DNA from: Larkinella sp. C7
Lineage (GTDB): Bacteria > Bacteroidota > Bacteroidia > Cytophagales > Spirosomataceae
DNA length: 64,000 nucleotides
Direction: 5' to 3'
Assembly: GCF_006149005.1 (NCBI RefSeq)
Contig: NZ_VBSL01000003.1
Location: forward strand, 186,001-250,000
Below the pieces are notes generated by a model. It was not told where the DNA came from and ran no database searches. It saw nothing but the letters and a program-made list of their open reading frames with translations. Shown piece by piece: positions 1 through 8,346 of this stretch (its first letter is position 1; each line of letters begins with the position of its first letter). The position numbers and the translations under genes are program-made.

Positions 1-2
1 AA

Positions 3-686
3 CTAATTTAAATGAAAAGGTTGCCGGTCCTGCTGGATGATTTTAGAATTATGAATCAGGCCCAGGATCAGCAAACCGATCACAATAGCGACGGCAATCT
101 GGAGAGATGAGATGAGGTTGAATTGTGAGGATTCTGTTTTTGATTCCTTAACAAGACTCTGACCCTCAGTATATTGAATTTGTGTTAGTTCATTCAGGCA
201 CGCAATGGCCCGTTGAAACGTTTGGGAGCCTTTGCCGTTGAATAATTCACTGCCCGCTTCTTTATTTCCGGATTCGCTCAGGTGAAGAATACGGTTTTCG
301 AGTATCGCATAGTCACTAACCCGGTTTTTAAAAGTGTGCAGGCTTTTGGCTTCTTCCGTAATCAGAAAGGTCTTTTCATAATTCCGGATGAGTGAATCGA
401 TCGACTGGTTTTGTGTTTTAAGTTGGGCTTTGATTTCGGCCGGGGTGGAGGTCGTTGTTGCCATGAGATGCTTCTCCACCAAAAGCCGTTTGATGTACAG
501 ATTTTCGATTAAATGAACCATATCGACTGCCGGAACAAGCCGGTCCTGGTAGATGGAAGAGAAGGATTTATCGATGTCATTGATGTTGCTGCGGGAAAGA
601 AATGTGCTCAGGATAATCAATACCATGATTCCGCTCAGAAGGAGCGCTGCCTTCATTTTTTGCTGAATAACAAATGACCATTTCAT
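3..686 (-). CDS. Four-helix-bundle MCP-type membrane sensor domain protein, no output domain
   Basis: The 227-residue product has a hydrophobic segment near residues 12-30, a mainly helical stretch of about 150 residues, and a second hydrophobic segment near residues 192-212. This is the layout of the 4HB_MCP extracytoplasmic sensor domain of chemoreceptors and sensor kinases. The reading frame stops about 15 residues after the second membrane helix, so no HAMP, kinase or methyl-accepting region follows. The stop codon (TAG) lies inside the window, so this is not an edge truncation. It may be a stand-alone membrane sensor or a truncated receptor. The fold assignment is inferred from topology and helical pattern. 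Confidence 0.65.
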   Translation of the reverse strand: MKWSFVIQQKMKAALLLSGIMVLIILSTFLSRSNINDIDKSFSSIYQDRLVPAVDMVHLIENLYIKRLLVEKHLMATTTSTPAEIKAQLKTQNQSIDSLIRNYEKTFLITEEAKSLHTFKNRVSDYAILENRILHLSESGNKEAGSELFNGKGSQTFQRAIACLNELTQIQYTEGQSLVKESKTESSQFNLISSLQIAVAIVIGLLILGLIHNSKIIQQDRQPFHLN

Positions 687-849
687 ATCCTGTATAGATT
701 AAATTTTGCGGGAAACACCGTGCCCATGTTCTCTACCAATTAACGAAAATAAGATTATTTCTATATATTTTTTCATTCCTGTTGTTGGGCTTCATAGATT
801 CTGTTTGGTTACAGAGGAAGTCAACAGGCTGATTTTGTTTCAACGGGCC

Positions 850-857
850 TAAATTTG
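850..857 (+). promoter_or_regulatory. Possible Bacteroidota -7 element (TAAATTTG)
   Basis: TAAATTTG matches the Bacteroidota -7 consensus TAnnTTTG and lies 80 bases before the large dehydrogenase start. No TTTG box is at the proper 19-21 base spacing upstream, so the call is weak. Confidence 0.3.
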
Positions 858-936
858 GTGTAGACAGAACGTTGGAGACATTGGATTTTCTCCTAATTTT
901 AACGTATAGATTCCTAGACCCTTATGATTTGTTCCC

Positions 937-3804
937 ATGTACAAACTCCTGTTGTTCATCCCTTTCGTTTTTGCCATTCTTGCCATAACCCAAACGGATC
1001 CAACGGCACGAATTTCTCCCCACCCATCCATTCAGGACACCACGAAGATTGACCGCGATTATGCCCTGGAAGCGAACATGACCGGTTTTTTCAGTAAGAA
1101 CGGCGCGCGAAATCCCACTTTACGGGCCAACAAAGGCGACCGGGTTCGCATTACGATCACCAACGGGGAGACCATGACGCACGACATTGCGCTGGAAAAA
1201 CTCAAGCTGAAAAGCAAGACGATCCTCGAAAAAGGGTCCAGCACCAGCATCGTATTTACGGCTGGTCAGAATGATACGTATTATTGTTCCGTTCCGGGCC
1301 ACCGGGCCGCCGGGATGGTGGGGGCCATCGAGGTGGTGGAGGGCGTGATTTCGGACGCCACCATTGCCGGGCAGGTGCCGATGAAAGACGGCCAGCCGCT
1401 CAACCTGAACTTCGAGACGGGAACGCTGAAAGACTGGACGGCTACGGGCGACGCGTTTGCCAACCCGCTCGTGAACGCCGATCCGTCGCCGGTACATGAA
1501 AAGGAAATGAACATCGGTTTTGAAGGGAAATATTTCCTGAGCAGCGGGGGAACGGTGAACTTCAAACAAACCGGGACGCTGACTTCCGTACCGTTTAAAG
1601 TGACCCAGCCGTTTGCGGCTTTCCGGGTGTCGGGCGGGGCGTTGCAGGATACACGCGTCGAACTCGTTCAGGCGGGGACCAACCAGGTCATTTACCACAT
1701 TACCGGACAGGGTCGGGCCACGCTTCAACCCGCCGTTGTGGATCTGCAACCATATCTGAACCAGGATATTTTCATTCGGATCATCGACAACGAAACCGGT
1801 ATTTCCCAGATTCCGTACATTCCGAACGACAAGTGGGCACACATCAATTTTGATGAATTTCTGTTTTATCCCACCCGCCCCAACTTCCCAAACGAGCTGG
1901 ATCAGAAGGACATCATCATTCTGCCGCCCCTCGATCCCGTCCTCCACGCCGGCCTTTCCGGTACGGAAGCCGCTAAGGTGATGACCCTGCCGAAAGGATT
2001 TAAGATTACGCTGGCGGCTTCTGAACCCGACATCATCAAACCCATTTGTTTCACCATCGACTGGCGGGGGCGGCTTTGGGTGGTCGAATCACACACGTAT
2101 CCGATTCCGGCACCCGAAGGCCAGGGCCGTGACCGCATCCTGATTTTTGAAGACACCAACGGCGACGGAACGCTGGATAAGAAAAAAGTTTTTGCCGAAG
2201 GACTGAACCTCGTCAGCGGGATGGAAGTGGGTATGGGGGGTGTGTGGCTGGGGGCGGCTCCTTATCTGCTGTTTATTCCGGCGGATTTCAAAACCGATAA
2301 ACCAACCGGCCCGGCCCAGAAACTGCTCGACGGCTGGGGCACGCAGGATACCCACGAAACCCTCAACAGCCTGCGCTGGGGACCCGATGGCTGGCTGTAT
2401 GGCAACCACGGCGTGTTTACGCATTCTAACGTCGGAAAACCGGGTGCACCGGATTCGGAGCGGACCAAACTGAACGCCGGGGTCTGGCGGTATCATCCGA
2501 CCAACCACCAGTTTGAACTGTTTGCCGAAGGAACCAGCAATCCCTGGGGTATCGACTTCAACGACTACGGCCATGCCTTCATCACGGCCTGCGTCATTCC
2601 GCACATGTATCACATGATTCAGGGCGGGCGGTATTTCCGGCAGGCCGGCAAACATTTCAACCCGTATACCTACGACGATATCAAAACCCACGCCGATCAC
2701 GTGCACTGGCTGGGCAAACGGGGACCTCATGCCGGTAATTTCCGGTCGGCAGCAGCGGGAGGGGGGCACGCCCATGCCGGGGCCATGATCTACCTCGGCC
2801 ATAGCTGGCCGCAGGAATACCGCAACGATATTTTTATGAACAACATCAACGGGGCCCGGCTAAACCAGGATCATCCGACCCGGTCCGGATCGGGCTACCT
2901 GGTGAAACACAAACCGGATTTTCTGGCCATGAACGATTCGTGGTCACAATGGCTGAATATGAAATACGACCCCAGCGGTTCGGTTTTTGCCATCGACTGG
3001 TACGATAAGAACCAGTGTCACAGTGCAAACCCGGATGTGCACAACAAAACAATGGGCCGGATTTTCAAGATTACCCACGAAAATGACAAATGGGTGCAGG
3101 TCGATCTGTCAAAAGCGTCGGATCTGGAACTGGTGAATCAGCAGCTCAATCCGAATGAGTGGTATGTCAGACAGGCACGTACGATTTTGCAGGAGCGCGG
3201 CCCCAACAAGAAGGTCCACAAAGCCCTGAAGGAAATACTGGCTAAAAATCCCGATGCGACCCGGAAACTCCGGGCGCTGTGGGCGTTGCACGTAACGAAG
3301 GGGCTGACCGAAAAAGAGCTGGCAGACCTGCTTGCCAACGAGAGCGAATACGTCCGGAGCTGGGCGATTCAACTCCTGGCGGAAGACAAAACCGTATCGC
3401 CGGAAACCCTGAAGCGCTTTGCGGCCCTGGCCCAGAATGACAATTCGGCCCTGGTACGACTTTACCTGACCTCGGCGATGCTGCGTCTGGAACCGGCGCA
3501 GCGGTGGAACGTGCTGGAAGCCCTGGTTCAGAAAACCGAGGATAAAGACGATCCTAACCTGCCGCTGATGGTGTGGTATGCCGCCGAACCGCTGGCCATT
3601 GTGGATGCCAAACGGCTGTTGCAGATGGCCGAGAAAGCCAAACTTCCAAAAATCATGCCGTATGCCGTTCAACGCATCGGTGCCATTGGTTCAAATGACT
3701 CCAAAAAAGTGCTGAAAGAACTGAACGGGCGGTTGGGGAAAATGGAGCATTCGCACGAGAATCACGAAATTCAACAGGTGCTGGCGAAGGTGCTGGAAGA
3801 GTGA
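937..3804 (+). CDS. Secreted cupredoxin / PVC-type dehydrogenase / HEAT-like fusion protein
   Basis: The 955-residue protein starts with a signal peptide (residues 1-20). Residues 45-136 form a plastocyanin-like cupredoxin domain with a full type-1 copper ligand set: His82, Cys117, His122 and Met127 (motif YCSVPGHRAAGM). Residues 155-320 look like a beta-sandwich, possibly carbohydrate-binding. Residues 350-730 match the PVC-type membrane-bound dehydrogenase / sorbosone dehydrogenase propeller, including the EDTNGDGTLD loop. Residues 750-945 are helical HEAT-like repeats. No CxxCH heme motif is present, although many relatives carry a C-terminal cytochrome c. It probably oxidises a sugar-like substrate in the periplasm and passes electrons to the copper centre; substrate unknown. 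Confidence 0.85.
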   Translation: MYKLLLFIPFVFAILAITQTDPTARISPHPSIQDTTKIDRDYALEANMTGFFSKNGARNPTLRANKGDRVRITITNGETMTHDIALEKLKLKSKTILEKGSSTSIVFTAGQNDTYYCSVPGHRAAGMVGAIEVVEGVISDATIAGQVPMKDGQPLNLNFETGTLKDWTATGDAFANPLVNADPSPVHEKEMNIGFEGKYFLSSGGTVNFKQTGTLTSVPFKVTQPFAAFRVSGGALQDTRVELVQAGTNQVIYHITGQGRATLQPAVVDLQPYLNQDIFIRIIDNETGISQIPYIPNDKWAHINFDEFLFYPTRPNFPNELDQKDIIILPPLDPVLHAGLSGTEAAKVMTLPKGFKITLAASEPDIIKPICFTIDWRGRLWVVESHTYPIPAPEGQGRDRILIFEDTNGDGTLDKKKVFAEGLNLVSGMEVGMGGVWLGAAPYLLFIPADFKTDKPTGPAQKLLDGWGTQDTHETLNSLRWGPDGWLYGNHGVFTHSNVGKPGAPDSERTKLNAGVWRYHPTNHQFELFAEGTSNPWGIDFNDYGHAFITACVIPHMYHMIQGGRYFRQAGKHFNPYTYDDIKTHADHVHWLGKRGPHAGNFRSAAAGGGHAHAGAMIYLGHSWPQEYRNDIFMNNINGARLNQDHPTRSGSGYLVKHKPDFLAMNDSWSQWLNMKYDPSGSVFAIDWYDKNQCHSANPDVHNKTMGRIFKITHENDKWVQVDLSKASDLELVNQQLNPNEWYVRQARTILQERGPNKKVHKALKEILAKNPDATRKLRALWALHVTKGLTEKELADLLANESEYVRSWAIQLLAEDKTVSPETLKRFAALAQNDNSALVRLYLTSAMLRLEPAQRWNVLEALVQKTEDKDDPNLPLMVWYAAEPLAIVDAKRLLQMAEKAKLPKIMPYAVQRIGAIGSNDSKKVLKELNGRLGKMEHSHENHEIQQVLAKVLEE

Positions 3805-3823
3805 CATCACCTGTAACGAAAAT

Positions 3824-3915
3824 GGGAACGCGGATTGGGCGGATGAAACGGATCAAAAAACGGATTTTTAGTTTAATCTGTGTAAATCCGCTCGATCCGT
3901 TCAATCCGTGTTCCC
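3824..3915. repeat. Long imperfect inverted repeat built from CGGAT units
   Basis: The left arm begins GGGAACGCGGATTG and the right arm ends CAATCCGTGTTCCC. They pair with one mismatch over 14 bases, then more loosely inward. The interior repeats CGGAT/ATCCG about every ten bases. It lies just after the dehydrogenase gene and could form a long hairpin in RNA. It resembles an interspersed palindromic repeat more than a simple terminator. Confidence 0.6.
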
Positions 3916-4031
3916 ATCCAAAACCGATGGTACTTTACCAGCCTTTTCTTTGACTGGACCAATTCGCGATGCACCGGGAATGGAAAAGTAAAATATACCG
4001 CCTACATTCATCGTAAATTTCATTTGAACGT

Positions 4032-4436
4032 ATGCGGGTTGTCTTTCTATTGGTTGCGCTTGGCATTGGCCTGGTGTTTTACTTGAGTTGGGTTCCGAAT
4101 CCGGATATGGGGTTGGTCTGGTTTGTTCCGGATTGGATTGCGAACTGGACCGACGCCCGGGCCAATGGCGATTTACGCACGGCGGTTCCCTTCGTCTTTT
4201 TAGGGCTGATCACGGGTGTCTGGCTCTTTCGTTTACAGAAGTCTTCGGTTTGGTGGTTGGCAACCCTGGTGGGTCTCACCGGTATTGCTGCCATTGCGGA
4301 AGCGGGACAGATCGCGATGCCACACCGGCACTTTAGCTGGGCCGATATTGGTTGGGGTGGTGTTGGGTCATTCCTTGGTCTGCTGGTGGCCTACGGGGGG
4401 ATGCAAACTTTGAAATGGCTGAAAGTGAGTCTATAA
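4032..4436 (+). CDS. VanZ-like membrane protein
   Basis: This 134-residue protein has about four hydrophobic segments (residues 3-20, 48-66, 74-92 and 106-124). The stretch EAGQIAMPHRHFSWADIGW fits the VanZ family signature, in which Glu, Gln, Pro and Arg/His precede a conserved Asp at a membrane boundary. The family is named after a teicoplanin resistance protein, but most members have no known function. It ends about 60 bases from the convergent histidine kinase gene. Confidence 0.7.
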   Translation: MRVVFLLVALGIGLVFYLSWVPNPDMGLVWFVPDWIANWTDARANGDLRTAVPFVFLGLITGVWLFRLQKSSVWWLATLVGLTGIAAIAEAGQIAMPHRHFSWADIGWGGVGSFLGLLVAYGGMQTLKWLKVSL

Positions 4437-4497
4437 TGTGGAAGGATTAAGCCTGGTAACGATTCGGCCGGTTGCAGGAGGCCCCTCGATGGGAAAC

Positions 4498-5859
4498 TCA
4501 AACGGGTAAAAAAACGCTGAACGTAGCTCCCTGACCCACCTGACTGGTGGCCACAATGGCTCCGCCGTGATTTTTGATCACCTTATCACAAATGGCCAGG
4601 CCAATTCCGGTGCCGGCATAGTCTTTCCGGCCATGAAGGCGTTGAAAAACCTGGAAAATTCGCTCCGCATACCGGACATCGAAACCAATGCCATTGTCGA
4701 TAACATCAATGCAATGATAGGCGATTGCTTTTCCACGCGTCTGAACGCCATCCGGCAGATTTTCTCCGGCGATCCAGCGGGCTTTGATCTGGATTTGCGG
4801 GGGAGCTGACGGCTTGTGGAATTTGAGCGCATTGCTGAGCAGGTTCTGGAAAAGTTGCCGGAGTTGACGGGAATCGCCAAGCACCACCGGCAGCGGATCA
4901 AGGTCGACTTTTGCATCCAATTCCGAGATAACACCATCCAGGTCCGTCACCACCAGATTCACCAGCGCCGTGAGCGAAACGGGAATGTCGACCTCCCGCT
5001 GGGTCGACAAACGGGAGAGGTTCAGCAGATCCGTGATCAACGTAGACATCCGTTCGCCCGCCATCTTCATGCGGTTCAACAAGTCCAGACCGGCAGGTTC
5101 CAGCACCGAACCGTACTGATCCGATAGCATGCTGCTGAAGGACTGAATTTTGCGCAGCGGTTCTTTCAGATCGTGGGACGCCACATACGCAAACTCCTGC
5201 AGGCTATTGTTCGATTGGAGCAACCGCTCGTTGGATTTCAGCAGTTCTCTGTTGGAAGCTGCCAATTCCTTGTTAACCTCTTCCAGTTCGCGGGTGCGTT
5301 CGTAAACCTGTTCCTCCAGGTTGCTGACCAGCACTTGAAAACGCTCTTCGTTTTGCCTCAGTTCATGGTTCGCTTTTCTCAACTCCAGCAGGTTCACCAC
5401 CTGTTTCGCCAGCATCTTCAACGCGCCCAGTTGGTGTTCATCCAGCACTTTCGGTTCGTGATCGATGACACACAGCGAGCCGAGGGCATAACCGTTTGAC
5501 TCTACGAGAGGGACCCCCGCGTAAAAAATGACGTGCGGTTCACCGGTAACCAGAGGATTGCCCACGAAGCGTTCATCTTTTCTGGAATCGGTTACGATAA
5601 AAGTTTCCAGGGGATTTTGCAGGGCGTAGGTGCAAAACGCCAGTTCACGCGGTGTTTCCCGGACATCGAGCCCGTGGTTGGATTTAAACCACTGCCTTTT
5701 GTCATCAATCAGGCTAATCAGGGAAATGGGCGTTTTACAGATTTGGGATGCCAGGTCGGTAATGGCATCGTAATCACTATCGGGTAACGTATCAAGGATA
5801 TGGTACGCTTTTAACGCATTTATTCGGTTGATTTCTTCAGGCGAAAAAGTTGGTTGCAT
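4498..5859 (-). CDS. Cytoplasmic GAF-domain sensor histidine kinase
   Basis: The 453-residue protein has no membrane segment. Residues 20-160 form a GAF domain of the type found in phytochrome-like and 'sensor' kinases ([10 protein letters not shown]). Residues 165-222 are a charged coiled coil. The phosphorylation site is His229 in [13 protein letters not shown]. The ATPase domain follows, with N box [11 protein letters not shown] and G boxes DNGIGFD and GTGIGLAI. No response regulator gene is adjacent, so the partner is unknown. Confidence 0.9.
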   Translation of the reverse strand: MQPTFSPEEINRINALKAYHILDTLPDSDYDAITDLASQICKTPISLISLIDDKRQWFKSNHGLDVRETPRELAFCTYALQNPLETFIVTDSRKDERFVGNPLVTGEPHVIFYAGVPLVESNGYALGSLCVIDHEPKVLDEHQLGALKMLAKQVVNLLELRKANHELRQNEERFQVLVSNLEEQVYERTRELEEVNKELAASNRELLKSNERLLQSNNSLQEFAYVASHDLKEPLRKIQSFSSMLSDQYGSVLEPAGLDLLNRMKMAGERMSTLITDLLNLSRLSTQREVDIPVSLTALVNLVVTDLDGVISELDAKVDLDPLPVVLGDSRQLRQLFQNLLSNALKFHKPSAPPQIQIKARWIAGENLPDGVQTRGKAIAYHCIDVIDNGIGFDVRYAERIFQVFQRLHGRKDYAGTGIGLAICDKVIKNHGGAIVATSQVGQGATFSVFLPV

Positions 5860-6260
5860 CAGTAATTAACAGTCTGGTAGCGATTTGCCAGGATAGTTTC
5901 AATGAATAAATTGATGAATGAACAAATTTTAAAAACATCTTCAGCATCTAACCATTACTACCCCGGGTTTGTTTTGACGGAATGTCCATTAAAATGCGTT
6001 AAGTCGCTTGTTGATGATTTTTCTGCGGATTTCGTAGTTTATGAGTGGTTTTAATTCGTGCGTACACAGTTGCTGGTTTATTGGTCCTCATTTTGCTTTG
6101 GGATATGCCTATTCCTGTCTTCCGGAGTCGGTGAAGTTACATAAAATTCAGCAAGCCATTATGTGGTGTATGACCGGCTGAAACTTCAAACGGAAACCCG
6201 GTATAGAATCTTGCTTTCTTCGCGTCAGCTCCCTACGATGCCTCGTAAATAGATAAAAAG
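5860..6260. other. Intergenic region, no gene seen
   Basis: About 400 AT-richer bases separate the start of the histidine kinase gene from the terminator of the sorbosone dehydrogenase-like gene. I see no convincing reading frame. The kinase promoter should be here but no clear consensus stands out. Confidence 0.4.
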
Positions 6261-6304
6261 AATGGTATAAAGAAGTGGTCTTGATATCACTTCTTTATAC
6301 CATT
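6261..6304 (-). terminator. Hairpin terminator of the sorbosone dehydrogenase-like gene
   Basis: A perfect 17-base stem (AATGGTATAAAGAAGTG with its complement) encloses a 10-base loop. On the minus strand the stem is followed by CTTTTTATC, as expected for a factor-independent terminator of the gene ending at 6346. Confidence 0.85.
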
Positions 6305-6345
6305 TCGATGAGCAATTTTGAGATAAAAACGACCCGATTTTTGCT

Positions 6346-7578
6346 CTATGGCTTGTAAATCACCCGGTAAATGACCCCGTTGTTGTCATCCGTGAACAGG
6401 AGTGAGCCGTCCGGCATCGTTGCAATCCCGACCGGGCGGCCAAACTGCGCCTGGTTGCTGTTAACCAGAAAACCCGTTACGAAATCATCGATGCGGGTCG
6501 GTTTTCCATTTTCAAAGTGGATTCTTACCACCTTATAACCAGACGGTTGTGAACGGTTCCAGGAGCCACGCATTGTCACAAAGGCATCATTTTGATAGTC
6601 CGCTGGGAAGCTGTTGATGCCGCCCGTGTAGAACACCATACCCAGGGGAGCCGCGTGGGCCTCATAGGAGAGTGTCGGTAAGGTCGTTTTGGCCAGGATT
6701 TGTGCGTAGGTGGTATCGCCCATCGGCCGGGGATGCGGATTGTAGTTGCCATCCCCGTAAATGTACGGCCAGCCGTAGAAAGCACCCTGTTTGATCTGGT
6801 TCAGCTCTTCCTTCTGTTGTTCGTCGCCGAGCCAGTCAATGCCGTGGTCAAAACCGTAAAGTTCTTTGGTTTCGGGATGCCAGCCAAAACCGATGGTATT
6901 GCGCAAGCCGCTGGCATAAATGATGCGGTTGGAGCCGTCGGCATTGGCCCGCAGAATGGTAGCGTGTTCAGCATTGGGTTCGGCACAGGCATTGCAGGTA
7001 CTGCCAACGGTGATATACATCAAACCGTCGGGACCAAAGCCAATGGTCCGGTTCGGGTGCTGACCGCCGTCGGGCAGGTTGTTGATGAGTTGCTGCGGTG
7101 TACCCAGCGTGCCATCCGGATTCAGATCGGCCCGGTACACTTCTTTCACCGTCACCAGATACATCTTATCCATGTGAATGGTAAGGCCATGCACGGCTTT
7201 GATGGTAGCGACCACCTGTTTCAGATCGGCCTTTCCATCGCCCGTGGTATCGCGCAAAAGGGTAACCGTCCCCGCTTCGCGGCTGGTGACGTACACATTT
7301 CCCGACGAACTGACGGTCAGCATCCGGGGTTTGCCGAGCTGGTCGGCAAACTTGGCGATGCTAAAACCGGCGGGGAGTTTCAGTTGTGCCACGCGAGCGT
7401 CGGTGGCGTCGACCAAAGCGGGTTCGAAGACGTTGCCCTGAATGCTGGCCGACGTGGGTTCTTTGTTGGTTTCGGGAATTTTGGCATCAATGAGATGGTC
7501 CTTGGTGCAGGAACTTGCGAAGGCTAATCCGGCCAGACCGGCCAGCACAGAAGCGAAACGTAGATTCTTCATTTTCAA
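6346..7578 (-). CDS. PQQ-dependent sugar dehydrogenase-like lipoprotein (sorbosone dehydrogenase family)
   Basis: The 410-residue protein begins with a lipoprotein signal ending in a lipobox (ASSC, Cys near residue 24), so it is likely membrane-anchored. The rest is a six-bladed propeller of the glucose/sorbosone dehydrogenase family, with GGQHPNRTIGFGPDG, ASGLRNTIGFGWHP and GAFYGWPYIYGDG. These match the quinone-binding enzymes that oxidise sugar aldehydes in the periplasm. Cofactor and substrate are inferred from the family. It lies downstream of, but is separated by a terminator from, the small secreted protein gene. Confidence 0.85.
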   Translation of the reverse strand: MKMKNLRFASVLAGLAGLAFASSCTKDHLIDAKIPETNKEPTSASIQGNVFEPALVDATDARVAQLKLPAGFSIAKFADQLGKPRMLTVSSSGNVYVTSREAGTVTLLRDTTGDGKADLKQVVATIKAVHGLTIHMDKMYLVTVKEVYRADLNPDGTLGTPQQLINNLPDGGQHPNRTIGFGPDGLMYITVGSTCNACAEPNAEHATILRANADGSNRIIYASGLRNTIGFGWHPETKELYGFDHGIDWLGDEQQKEELNQIKQGAFYGWPYIYGDGNYNPHPRPMGDTTYAQILAKTTLPTLSYEAHAAPLGMVFYTGGINSFPADYQNDAFVTMRGSWNRSQPSGYKVVRIHFENGKPTRIDDFVTGFLVNSNQAQFGRPVGIATMPDGSLLFTDDNNGVIYRVIYKP

Positions 7579-7704
7579 ATGAGCTGTGAATGTTGCGTGA
7601 ATAGGGAGTTATTCTCTTTTTATCATGCTAACCTGACAAGCCGGTGTGTGGGATCTGAAAATGTGGGAATAGCGAGCGTACGGCCCGGAATTTTGCCCGA
7701 ACGT

Positions 7705-7734
7705 GAAAAAACCGACCCAATCGGAGTCGGCTTT
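7705..7734 (-). terminator. Terminator after the small secreted protein gene
   Basis: CCGAC and GTCGG pair around a 9-base loop, followed on the minus strand by a run of T (six A at 7706-7711 on the plus strand). It lies about 30 bases past the stop at 7762. Confidence 0.7.
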
Positions 7735-7761
7735 TCCCGTCTATGGAGGTAGGGTTCATGC

Positions 7762-8166
7762 TTAGTTGATAGCGACGAGTCGGGAAGCCGCCTGGGTCTG
7801 CGGGCTTGTGGCCAGCGTTAATTCCTGCGTGGTGGTTTCGACCCCGTTGCTGATGGCGACCTGATAGACGCCGTCGGGTAACGCACTGACATCCAGACGC
7901 ACCCGGGCTGCTTCCTGGCGTTTGCCGAACTGCTGCACGAAGAACTCCTTGCCCGCGCTGTTGGTCAGTCGAACGAACACCGTTCCGCCGGTTTCTTTTT
8001 GCAGGGCAATCTGGATTTTGCCTTCCATCGTTTTGTACATGCTGCTTTTGAAGGCGGCTGCGGTTTTGGGTTTTCCAGCGGGCTTGTTGGTGTCAGCCAC
8101 GGAAGCCGAGACGGTTACGGCGGTCAGGGTAAAGGCAACGAGCAGGGATTTGATGAGCGTTTTCAT
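7762..8166 (-). CDS. Small secreted protein with a T9SS-like C-terminal beta domain
   Basis: The start at 8166 gives a 134-residue protein with a normal signal peptide (MKTLIKSLLVAFTLTAVTVSA). The longer frame from 8208 would add 14 residues before it and is less likely. After a Lys/Ala-rich linker, residues 50-115 read like the beta-sandwich of secretion/adhesion C-terminal domains (VFVRLTNSAGKEFFVQQF, LDVSALPDGVYQVAIS). Similar small proteins are common in Cytophagales, with no known function. It is a single-gene unit bounded by hairpins on both sides. Confidence 0.65.
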   Translation of the reverse strand: MKTLIKSLLVAFTLTAVTVSASVADTNKPAGKPKTAAAFKSSMYKTMEGKIQIALQKETGGTVFVRLTNSAGKEFFVQQFGKRQEAARVRLDVSALPDGVYQVAISNGVETTTQELTLATSPQTQAASRLVAIN

Positions 8167-8275
8167 GGCGTATGACGTTTGATTTTTGTTTCTGTTTGAA
8201 TGAATCAAAGGTCGGCATCAACGCCAGAAAAGGCTGTCACAAATGAGTCAATCCCTGTTACTTTTGAGAAACGAG

Positions 8276-8309
8276 AGTGGTCTTGTGCTACTAGTAGCAC
8301 AAGACCACT
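8276..8309 (-). terminator. Terminator of the SusC/SusD operon
   Basis: A perfect 15-base stem (AGTGGTCTTGTGCTA with its complement) encloses the tetraloop CTAG. It lies 38 bases past the susD-like stop codon at 8347. The T-rich tail is weak, but the stem is very strong. Confidence 0.8.
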
Positions 8310-8346
8310 TGAGAAAGCAAGAAAGATGATTTTCTCACGGTATTGA

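Noticed and set aside
2089-2802. Minus-strand frame of 237 codons
   Set aside because: It is antisense to the dehydrogenase gene, which has clear domains; the frame is a shadow of it.
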